From NCBI RefSeq assembly GCF_011386835.1, contig NC_088800.1:57751439-57815438 (forward strand): 64,000 nt of DNA. The letters run 5' to 3'. A program made the translations under genes and the position numbers. Positions within the stretch are counted from its first letter, which is position 1, and each line of letters opens with the position of its first letter. The DNA comes from Chrysemys picta bellii (taxonomy: Eukaryota > Chordata > Testudines > Emydidae). Below, piece by piece: positions 11,090-33,700 of the stretch. The notes beneath the pieces were generated by a model. The model did no database searches, had not been told where the DNA came from, and was given only the letters and a program-made list of their open reading frames with translations.

Positions 11090-11310
11090 ACCCCTTTTCT
11101 GACCTGAGAATCTCAAAGCATCTTACAAGAAATGTTAGCAAATTAATTTTAAAAACCACTCCTGAGAGATAGATCATTATCATGCCCCTGTTGTATAAAC
11201 GGGGAAAGTGAAGCACAGAGAGGGGCCGTCCTGTGCTCAGTGAGTCCATGGTAGAGATGTGAAGAGAACCCAGGTCTCCTGACTCCCAACCCCCATGTTT
11301 TGGCCACAAG
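11090..11310 (-). mobile_element. MIR-like SINE
   Basis: ACGGGGAAAGTGAAGCACAG and ATCATGCCCCTGTTGTATAA, with AACCCAGGTCTCCTGACTCC at the right, are the reverse complement of the tRNA-derived head and conserved core of MIR-type SINEs. Confidence 0.65.
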
Positions 11311-12759
11311 CTTATCCTTCCCTGAACCTGTCAGATCACTAGACCGTTAGCGCAGACTTCCTTCCAACAGTGCCAACTAGAACCAGCCTGAGGACCTCCT
11401 ACCCTGTGTCCTCCTTCACCTTCTGTGTCTCCTCTTGTGGGACCAGTTCTTTACACCGTGGGTCACCCCACCCTGGCTCTGTCTGCCCACACAGCGTGCA
11501 GCTATGGTAATAACACTACTGCATTCACCAGCGTGCCAGCTTGGAGAACATATGACATGGTCTTGTGCCACTGGCTAGTCAAGACACCTGCTGAGCTACC
11601 CTTCGTGCTGGTCAGAGATGCACATGGATCTCATTGATTGCCATGGGAGCCTCCTGCGCACAGCCCAGAGCAGATTTGGGGGTCTGCTGTTAAAGGACTA
11701 GGCAAAACCAGAGGATGAAAGGGCTTCCTTCTCTCCTCCTGCTGCTGGCATCCTCTTCAGAAGAGAGGTCACGGCCGCTGTGGGGGGAGCAGAGCAAGAG
11801 CTATCTGAGAGGCTGAGTCAGTCAGTGCTGGCAGCTTATGCTAAGCGATGACAGACGCGCCACCACACTGATTTCCACCAGCGGCCAAGAGGCAAGCAGT
11901 GCATCTACAGCCCTCTGTCAAGGGGAGAAGAGAATGGACGGGCAACACGGCAGAGAAGGGAGGACAGCAGCTCCCTTCACAAGCAAGAACGTGGCCGAGT
12001 CATTGTTGGAGGGGTAGGTAGTGATACTAGCAAATAACGTCAGTCAGGGCAAACCCCTGAGGGAGTGGATGGACTCAAAAAGCCTGTGGTCTAGAATATG
12101 CAGAGCAGAGCACCAACAGGCCCCCTTGTGGCAGTCTCTTATGTCTGCAAGCCAGCAAAACTGGCCTCCCTCTCTGTCTGCAACACACCTAGGGGTGAAA
12201 GGCAAAATACACAATAGTACTTAGCCCCCTGGGATGCTTTTAGCTGTGAGCAAAGCCACGTTTTCTGGCTCTCAGCTGGGTGCCTCCCAGAGAGACCCTC
12301 GCAATGTGCTATATAGTCAGTGATTCCTCTGACCAGGTACGGGAGCCAAGAGGGCAGAGAAAGTCCATTTGCAGGGGCAGAACAATGGGATCCTGGCCAG
12401 TCTTGGACATTCCTGCTGTGCCGTAGGAACGTTCCAGACCCAGCCAGGATAACCTAAACAAACTGGATCCAAATCACTAGTGGGAAGGGGAGCTGACGGA
12501 AGTCAGAGGTGGGTGGAGGAAGAGAGAGGGGATGTAGACAGCTATTGTAGAGAGGAGAGTTGAAAACCACCCAGTAGAAGTGGCTACTATTATGGCCATT
12601 CCATTTAGACATAGGTCTGAGTCAGATCCTCCCCAAATTCAGCATCCAGATCTATATTTTGCATCTCAGGTTTCTCCAAACTTCCATATCAGGGGGGATT
12701 TAAAACAGCTTTGTGTACGTGAATTAATTCAGCCGCAACTCACCGGGGAAGTGGGGTGA

Positions 12760-24545
<11,786 letters not shown>

Positions 24546-24840
24546 AGAGGAGACACCTTTGCTATACGTGCTGTCAGCTACTGCCACCTCCCCAGCCAGA
24601 GTGCAGGGCTCCTCCTGAGTCCCTCTTCCCCGGGCTCCCAGCCGGCATTGGACAGGGAATCTTCATGCTCGAGCCCAGGCAGGAGAGCTGCGTGCTTGGG
24701 CTGTGCAATGCAGGGGACCTGGGAGGTGGGTGGGCCTTTTCCAGGGGGCTGTAAAGCATTTCAGATAGTGCCCTCTGCTGGACAGGGCTGTGTGTTACAG
24801 TGACGCATCAGCGACATGGAAGAGGATCCTTCCAGGTAAT

Positions 24841-24846
24841 AATAAA
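24841..24846 (+). terminator. MSS51 poly(A) signal
   Basis: AATAAA about 296 nt after the stop codon, the first canonical hexamer on this strand after MSS51. It gives a 3'UTR of roughly 320 nt. Confidence 0.65.
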
Positions 24847-25953
24847 TATCACCAGGGTCTTGCTCTCCTATAGTGCTAGCTAGTAGCAGATCTCAAAGGA
24901 GGCCGGGATCATAAAGCATGTAGTTACTAGGGCAGCATCCAGCGTGGCTGCTCCTGACTGCCGGTGCCAGCTTTTGGGGGTCCATGTGCCTGGTGTCAGC
25001 TCCCCAGCTACTACCTTAGCGCACAGGTGAGAATGCCCGTCTCAGCTCAACGGGGGGCTCTGGGGAAAGGCTTCCAACCTGCCCTGGCACCCAGCGTGCA
25101 AACAGGCACTTGCTCCCACTCAACCAAGGGCGGGGCACCCAGCCAAGAGCGACCATCTCTGGGGCCTGGGCCCAAGTTACAACCCCACCCTGTTTATTCT
25201 ACCCGTTCATTTCCAGGAGCTACAGCAGCTCCACTTGGCGCATGGGGAAGATGTTGTCCCCTTAGGCCAGAGGAACATCTGGATCGTGGAAGGGGCAGGC
25301 AGTTAGCTCCCTGGGGCTCTGGAATGAGACTGGAGGTGGTATTGCCATGTAGTGAACACATCTGGCTTGGGAGTTTGGGGCTGGGGAGGAGGGAAACCCT
25401 GGAGTGATATTTGTGACCCTGGCTTGTCATCACTGAAAGGCAGGTTTTTCATTAGACCCAGCCTGCAACGCCCCTTGAGCATGGTTAGATCCACCCCCCA
25501 TTAGCCTGCTACTCTTGTGTTGTCCTCTGCCTCGGTGACCCCAGAGGGCCACAGGCATGGGAGATGCTGGTGACCTCAATACCCAGACAGGATCTCTTCA
25601 TGGCGGTGCCTGCCTCAGCGAATGCAGCTCACTCTCTTGAATGGACCCATTGCTGGTACAGCTAGGTGCCGTGTGCAGCATTGCAGAAGCATCCTTTCTG
25701 TCCACTAAAGAGCCATTTGCCCTTCCTCCATGGTGGTTGCCTTCCAGGGCCAGTGATGGCCACGCTCCTGAGCCATGGTGCATAGTGGGGAAAGGCAGGG
25801 GGGCGTGGCCCAGGAGCAGGCTCGTGGCCAGACACCCCTCTCTGCCACCCCTCTCCCTGGAGGTGACACACACACCCCCAGAAGGAGCACAGAGCAGGGA
25901 CGGAAGAAGCAACAGAAACAAAAAAACACTCAAGAGAAGCCAGTAGCAACGGC

Positions 25954-25959
25954 TTTATT
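25954..25959 (-). terminator. distal poly(A) signal of PITPNC1-like gene (candidate)
   Basis: AATAAA within AGAAATAAAGCC on the minus strand. If used, the 3'UTR would be about 4.5 kb and end some 1.1 kb from the MSS51 poly(A) signal on the opposite strand. Confidence 0.35.
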
Positions 25960-28900
25960 TCTGAAAAGGGCTTCATTGTAAGAAAGGAAGCCAGCCCCTG
26001 CCCCCTCTTTAGCTGGCCCACACCGAAATGGCCTCTCACATGTGAGGAGCACGGGGCCGCAGGAACAAATTCAAGAGAGAAAAATATTTCACATTGCCTG
26101 CCTGGAACAGACAGAAGGGGGCGCTGGTGTCACCAGGGCAAGCCTGCTTCCCTAGGCCCAGGCTGAGCCCCTGTGCATCCAGGGGGTGTCCTCAGCACCC
26201 TGCAGGGAATGCGGGGTCAGGATGTCCCTGTTCTTCAGGAGCTGATCTAAGCCTCTCAGCAGGGAAGGTCTATGCTCCCCCCCCGGATCTGCTGAAAGGG
26301 AGCGCCTACTGCTACCAGCTCAGCGGACACCTGGCAACCTGCACCCAGGGCTTCCCTCAGTCCGCAGGTCACAGACACCCAGTGCCCTGGTTGCCTGGGG
26401 GGGGAGAGGAGAGGGGAGGGGGGGTGGAAGAGAAAGAAATTAGTGAGGGTGTGAGAGGACGGGGCACGGGGCAGGGAGGAAGGGGGTGAGAGTAGTTGGG
26501 AGCTGCGGGGGAGGGTAGGAAGCCAGACGAGGGGTGGGGAATGCTACATCATGACACTTGCATGCAAGATACATTCCCGCCAATCCCCCAGACCCTACTG
26601 TGATGCAGACCCTCCCGTCTCACATTTGGGTTTTGTCTTCAGCAAATCCCTATTTACAGGCTGGCAGCTGCAGCCCTAGCCCCATTCAAAGTGCAGGGAG
26701 GCAGGGGCTCTGCACAAACACAACCCATGGACTCAGAATGGGAATAGGGTGGAGTAGGGGGAGTGGCTCTTCGACAGACACCCATGGCCAGGTGCTATTT
26801 ATAAGAGAACGGCCCTTCAGCTTCAGCACTGGCCTCCAGCCGCTGTGCATGATGGTCGGCACTCACTCACAGGGCACCAATCAAGAGCCAGTCTCCTGTG
26901 TGCTCCCTGCAGAGCCCCTGCCATTGCCAGCTACTACACACTTGCCCAGGTGGCACCTCAGGAAGCCAAGGCCCCGGGCCACCCATGAGAGACAGAACTC
27001 CAGCCCAGGGCCTCTGGGGACCAAAACGGAAGCAGCCCAAACACTCCGCATTGGCTGCAGTGGGAACACACGCTCATGGCTACGTGAGGCTAGTGGTCCA
27101 CACACCCACATGCTCACGCACACACTTTCCACGGGCACCGACACATGGCCTTGGAATTTGGCACAAAGCGCGAGCCTGCGAGGGCTCACAATTAAAGACA
27201 CAAAGCAGAGAAGTCCAGACTGGAATGTTGTATCTGGGCGAAACACAGACCAAATCCCAGCCGCACAAGGCCCTGAGACCCAGGAAGCACCAGACACATT
27301 AAAAGGCTTAGTCCATACTACACAAAACTTGAGCGAGGTACATAAAACCCAGTGACACCAGAGGGGGCTTTGTAAAATCCATCCAACCAGGGACAATGAT
27401 CTACCCCAGAGATGGACTCAGATCCTACGGAGCAAGGCTCTGACTTGGAATTCTGGTCTTCAGTGTAAATCCGAGGGTGCAAAAATCTTGCCACGTGGCT
27501 TTGTGAGATTTCAGCTGCTTCCTGGAAGCAGCAAATAGATCCCTCCCAATTCTGGATTTGATCCAGAACCTGAACCACACTCGGAGGATTCAAATCCAAC
27601 TCCTCGCCCTTGGGAAGGGTTTGAATTGGAGTCTCTGGGTCTAGCCCATCTCTAATATCCAATCTTCTATAGCACATATAAAAACACTTCCTTCCATAGC
27701 ATTCAGCGCTGCCAGGCAGTGAACGGATTTTCTACACAACTGCATCAGCCCTTTGTACTGCCCATGGGGCGGACAAACCAGCCTAGATCAAATTAAAAAT
27801 AAACCCAAACCTTCAGCTCAAACTCAACTTATCCAAAATGCTTGGTTAAATGTTCCCCATTTTCACGTTGCTTCCAGGGGTGACAAAATGCCACGAGACC
27901 CTGTTCCCATCAAATCCCAGCCCAGTTTTGCAGACTCAAGAGTTTGGGATAGTTTGTAGAAGGTTGGGAAAAACATCCAAACACGTGGGTGCATCTCCAA
28001 ACCCAGCCTCCTCCCATCATGTCCCAGTGCTTCTCAGATGGCAACTATGAATCCCAAGCAAGAGCCAATCTACTCTTCCAGTGGCCTCATGTAAAAGACT
28101 ACAAGCTTGACCCTGCTTGCTGTTGAGGCCCCTAAACCTCAACGGAAGGCACACAGAGCTACGGAAGAGGTGCTCGGCTCCTCACGGGATCAGGGCCTTG
28201 TTGCTCAGGGTCACCTTGGCTTAGACCATCCCTATTCCTGCAGCAGCCCATGCACTTTCTTGAAGCAGACACTGGCTATTTCATTTCTGCTGGTCTGGGG
28301 CACGATTCGTAGCATGGATAATTACAACCCAGACAAACAGAGACCAGCCAGGAGGTCCTAGCAGACGGGAGGGAGTTGGGGAGATTCCTGTTTAGGAATA
28401 AGTGCAATTCAATGTGTGCTTAGTATGGGCGGTTCAAAACCAGCCTTATGGCTGTGACGGTTGGTGGTTGACACCCCTGTTCCCAGAGTCTGCACATTTC
28501 CAGCATCCCTTAGGTCCTGCATGGCAGCTCCAGGGGCTCAGCTGGCAATAAGACCCTACTCCAGCAGGGAGCTGGATTAGCAAGAGGCAGTTTCAAGGCT
28601 GCTGAAGTCTGAGGTGACTGAGGCGCAGTCGGAACAGATGGTAACCTGGTGCTTGGAGGGAGGGGGAGTGGTGCACACCAGCCTCGCCGAGGGCCCACAA
28701 GGGCACCAGGAAGCATGCGTGGCAATAGTCCTACTCCTGAAGGCACCAATGGAGAGAACACTGCTTGGCTGAAAGGCGGGGTGGTCAGGAGTGATGGGCT
28801 CCATTCTTGCCAGTGTCACCAGAGGGGACTGGTGAAAGGAAAGGGCACCAGGCAGGGCCCTCCCTGACCTTCCCCGGGCAGGGCTTACAGACACGGGGCA

Positions 28901-30347
28901 GCTCAGCTGGGACAGCAGAAGCAGCAATGCGAAGAGCAGCAATTCAGGTTTCAGGGACCTGTTTACACTAGAGACAAAGGCTGAAGCTCCCCATCCCATT
29001 CCTAACATTGAGGGATACCCACCGCTTAGCAACACCGGGGCCTGGCAAAGCCGGCTTGCTGTCTGCCAGCGCCAATGCACACCATAGCTGCTTTGAACTA
29101 CTGACAGGGCAGAGGGTGGGGCCCTGAGTGTAAATGATAATCAGGCCCGTGTCGCATAACCCCCTACTCAGAGCGGGCGTACAATCTGGTGGGGCCTTTT
29201 CTACACTGGGGCTCCTAACATAGATAGTGCCAGAGAACCAGGGCTAGCAACAGGCAGGAAACTGTCCCTAGCATAGACAAGGCCCCAGCCTGGCTCTTCA
29301 CCAGTGCCCTGAGGAATCTCATCTGGCCGCAGGGGATTGTCCCCAAAGCAGTCTGGATAGGGCTGTCGGCAGCGCCTCTCTTCAGTCCAATACCTGGCTC
29401 TCCTCTTTAGCCTGGAAAGGAAGCAGGTGCCCTCACCATGGCTTTGCAGCTGGGAGGAGACTGTACAGTGAGGTTAGGTGGATGGTTGGGGCCACTGTTT
29501 TACATGGAAGCCAGGCGTGCAGCCGGAAATCACGGGAGGAGGCAGGGACATCAGCTAAAAGTCCTAGCAGGTCCCAATGGGGACCAGGGGCAGCCAATGC
29601 CTGGCAGTTTTTATGGATATCGTAGATTCCACTTACAAGCAATCCTGATGCTAACAACTTCTGGTTAATAGTAGTGTTTGGCCAGCTGATCCTGCCCCCT
29701 GTAATGTTAATGGGATTCCCACACTGCCAATGGCCTGCTGCTTACTGACAGCTTGGCCACGGCTGCAGGCAGGTTTGCAGGGCTGCACAGGAAGGAAGCG
29801 CTGGGGTTGCAAGGTACCTTTCCATGCGCTCTCCAGGCCGTGTCCTGCCCTGGCACCGAGGACCCTGCTCAGCATATCCCAACACTTCTTTCCCTAGCAG
29901 CACCTGCCTCCCGCTCATTGGTAACTTCCAGATAATGGCAATCAAGAGGTTGCTAATAAGCAGAATCCACTGTTGTTTCTAAGGTGCTTCCGACTTCATT
30001 AGGGAGAGGTTGGCGTGCCGGTTTCCTTCCCCAGCCTGGCTCCAGCAGAGGGTGCTTGGAGGAGCATCACCCCCAAGGACAGATGAGGGGTGGCTGAGCA
30101 GCGCCGCCGACACGGTCTGGTGCAGCGCCTCTTCCTCAAGAAGCAGCACCAATGTGCTGGCTGGACCAGGAGCCCTCCCTGAGTTGATGGCTGGAAAAGC
30201 AGAGCCCGCACTGGAATGCTGAGAAGAGAGAGACGGCCACAGGGGAGTAGGGAGACGGCAGCCTCAGGCCATCTATGACAGCAGGGAAGTCAGCAACCTC
30301 ACAACAGGGCTTCCGCCGTCCGGCTCTGGAACCGATCTGGGGTCTCT

Positions 30348-30353
30348 TTTATT
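30348..30353 (-). terminator. proximal poly(A) signal of PITPNC1-like gene
   Basis: AATAAA on the minus strand, about 150 nt after the stop codon. It would give a short 3'UTR. Confidence 0.5.
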
Positions 30354-30499
30354 GGGGAGGGAGGGAACGACATTCTGAAGGACGACAGTAGAGTTTAGGC
30401 GTCTCAAGGCAGGTTAGGTGGGTGGTGTTGTCCCCAAGTCATGGGGGGAAGGAATCGGGGCTCTGCGGCTGTCCGATGGGCTTGGCCCAAGGGTAGCTA

Positions 30500-30765
30500 T
30501 TACTCAGCATTGGCGCGTTCCCTCAGTGCTGGCAGCGTCAGCATTTCCGGAGCGGATTTCTTCCGGGCCCTGTCCTTGGGTGCGCTGAGGAATTCTGGGG
30601 GGTCGCCGCTCAGTGGCGTGGAGGGGGCACTGGCAGGGGCGCTGTGAGTGGCCGAGGGCTGCCCCACCTCGCTGATGGAAATGGAGGGCGTTACCCTGCC
30701 GATGATCTCGTTGGTGGCTTCCTGAGTTTCCCTCTCATACTGGCGCACCTCGTCCATCGTCATCT
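30500..30765 (-). CDS. PITPNC1-like last coding exon (C-terminal tail)
   Basis: 266 nt, acceptor TGCTCTTGGCAG, TAA stop at 30502-30500. It encodes [20 protein letters not shown], the end of the PITP domain, then a disordered Ser/Pro-rich tail with [12 protein letters not shown] (269-280) and RKKSAPE (295-301). In PITPNC1 this tail carries phosphoserines that bind 14-3-3 proteins. Confidence 0.95.
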
Positions 30766-33700
30766 CTGCCAAGAGCAAAGAGAAATAGAGTTCACAGCCC
30801 GTCCGAGAGAAGCAGAGGGGGTGGCACCTGCTCCCTTCGCTCTCCGAGTGCCAGGCAAAAACCAGCTTCTGCCTCCACAGCCAGAGTAACTAAGGGTGGC
30901 CTCTTCCTCTTAAGCCTCTGTCAAGTTCAGGGCCAGCTGTCCCATAAACCTGGGTTTGCTGAGGATAAGGCTGCTCAAGGTAATTTCTGCCATCTGTGGA
31001 ACAATCTTAGAGGTCCCCAAACTGTGGGACACCCCCCTAACATTTGGGGGCACGGCTGGGGCCCCGGCCAGCCCCCAGAGGGGGCAGGGAGGGAGCACCA
31101 GCCAGTTCTGCTCCTGGCCCTGGCTGCCAGCCCCACGCCCGCCCCCAGCTGTGGCCCCAGCCTTGGCCCTCTTACCTCGGTCCGGGGGGGGGGGGGGGGG
31201 AGGGGCGCATAGACAGGGGTTAGGGGGGGCACGGGGTAAAGTTTGGGGACCACTGCTCTATCTATAACCCAATCTAATCCCACCCCGTCCCACAGAGGCT
31301 GGATGAGGCCATAGAGAGCAAACTATGGCCCAAAAGGGCTGTAAAAAGGGCAGGGCCGGCTCTAGGATTTTTGCCGCCCAAAGCAAAAACAATTTTGGCC
31401 GCCCCCCCACTTCTTTAATTACCCCACCCCCGGTCCCGCCTCAACTCCGCCCCTTCCCCAAATCCCCAGCCCTGCCTCCTCCCCCAGGCTCTCAAGCCTA
31501 GGAGGGAGGGAATGGGAGAATCGGCGCCGCGCCGCGGCCACTCGGAGTCTCCCCCTCCCTCCCAAGTTTGAGAGCCTGGGAGGGAGGGGGAGACTCCGAG
31601 TGGCCGTGGCGCGGGCGCCGCTTCTCCCCCTCCCTCCCAGGCGCCCAAGTCTGGGAGGGAGGGGGAGCAGCGGCGCGCGAAACGGCCGCTCGGGATCTCC
31701 CCCTCCCTCCCAGGTTTGAGAGCCTGGGAGGGAGGGGGAGACCCTGAGCCGCCGCAGAGCGCGAAACAGCTGATTCGCACGCCGCTGCTCCCCATCCCTC
31801 CCAGGCTTGAGAGCCTGGGAGGGAGGGCGAGTAGCGGCGCGCGCATCAGCTGCTTCGCGCGCCGTGGCAGCAGCAGCGGAGGTGAGCTAGGGCGGCCAGG
31901 GCACATTTTTAGGGGCGGCATTCTGGCGCCGGCCATGCTGCCCCTAAAAATGTGCCACCCCAAGCACCAGCTTGTTTTGCTGGTGCCTAGAGCCGGCCCT
32001 GTAAAAGGGAGCCACAGCCAGGATAAGGTGGTTGAAGCCCTCTGCTATTCCCCAGAGGGGCGCACTTTTTCAACCTAAGCAACAATCGTTTCCCTGAGGT
32101 CTCTGACTCGTCCATAGCACGGCCCTCACCGTAAGAGAAGTTGCCCCAGCAACACCTCCCCTCCCATGAAGCCGAGGGATGTGGGAGTCGACTCAGCCAT
32201 GACCACCACAGGGCAGCTCCTGTACATGGTTGGATCTACAGAGCCAGCAGGTGAACAGACTTGCTTCTTGCGCAAGCCAGCTGTGTCAGGTCCAGCAAAC
32301 AGCCTGGGGACTTCCTGCGTACCTCTGCCACGGGCTGTGCCATGAGCCAGGGCCCAGGTTTCCATTCTGGGCTGTTATCTTGTGAGGGTCTAATACTGGA
32401 ATAGCAGGGGACGTAGGTCGGGGCGAGGTGCATCGGCAGAGCTGTATTGGGGAAGCTGGCACAGCCTCTGCTCTGCCTACCCTGCAGTCAGCCTCTCCCT
32501 CTTCCACAAGTATTAACTAAATACTCAGCTGACGGATCCAAGTTAAGGGCTGGGCTGATCCAGACTCTCACAGGAGGTGCGCAAGGCACCTGGCTGGTAC
32601 TGGGAAATCCAACTCATTCACCAAGAGCTCGCAGAGCTTCTAGTGCTCATTGGTCAAATTCCTCTGGCTGAATCCACCCACCCCAGGAAAGGGAAGGGCA
32701 AGGGGACCCAAGCAAGCATTTCCAAAAAAGCAGGTGGCCATGCTGCCCGCTCAGAATCCAGGACACCGGGGGGAGATGCCAACGGAAGAGACTGCATGAG
32801 TTATGAATGGGAAACAGGACTCTGGTGCAGTTGTGAATGTGTCCCTCTGAAACCAACAGCTTCGGAAGGTGGGCGGGCGGGGGGAGGGCACCGTGTGTGA
32901 GGATAATCTCCAGGGAACTGGGGTGTAGGTGTGTGCGTGCAATCTGCCCAGAGGTGAATACGTGGGGGTGTCCAATCTCCATGGGGCTGGGTGTGGGAAG
33001 GGAACTCTGTGCCTAGTTTGCCAGTGAAGAGCCCCAGCAGAGCAGAAGGAAAGCCCTGGCCTGATGAAGACATGGCAGCATAACCAAACACAGGAAAGGA
33101 CAGTCTCACAGCCCCAAGCACCTGCCGCTCCCCTCCCCACGGCCGCTAGGTCTGAGCACTCCCTGCTCACGGATGATCAACTCTAAAGAGCATTGGCACA
33201 GGAGAGGGCCTGCCAGGCCACCCAGCTCCAACTCCTCACCCCACGTTAGCACTGGGGGCCCACAATGACACGCAGCTCTGCCCGACAGCTGGTTTCAGAC
33301 TGACAATCAGAGAAGGAGCTGCTCCCGTGCCAAGCCCTACCGCACAGAGGTGGGGCTGGGAGGAAACCTGAACAACAACGGCTGCAAGAACTGGAGAAAG
33401 AGAGAAAACAAAAAGGAACATACATACAAAGGAAAGTCCCGGGTGGGAAGCTAGGGGTCCTGGCTTCCAAACTTTTGGTTTGTGGCCACTTGCATCTGAG
33501 TCTCGAAGGTGCGAACCTCTTCCAGGGGCATGTCTGTAACATGCAGAGACCCTCTCACTGCTCGGTTAGCAAGAAGAGCGCCTCCGGGAGCTCCTCACAC
33601 ATCCAACCCAGGGCGCGGCAATGGGGCCAGCTGGCCCAACAGCCAAGACACTTCTCAAGAAGGGAACCCCCAGACAGTCACAGATGCATCCAGCTGGCTA

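Larger units (their letters stand above)
24850..30499 (-). other. convergent 3' region: PITPNC1-like 3'UTR and intergenic sequence
   Basis: GC-rich sequence between the two convergent genes with no recognised exon. If the distal poly(A) signal at 25954 is used, most of it (25.93-30.5 kb) is 3'UTR of the PITPNC1-like gene. The long plus-strand open frame at 26558-27355 has no recognisable protein character. Confidence 0.4.

Noticed and set aside
26558..27355. 265-codon plus-strand open frame between MSS51 and the PITPNC1-like gene
   Set aside because: GC-rich sequence with no recognisable domain, likely the antisense of a 3'UTR. It starts without supporting splice or promoter signals.
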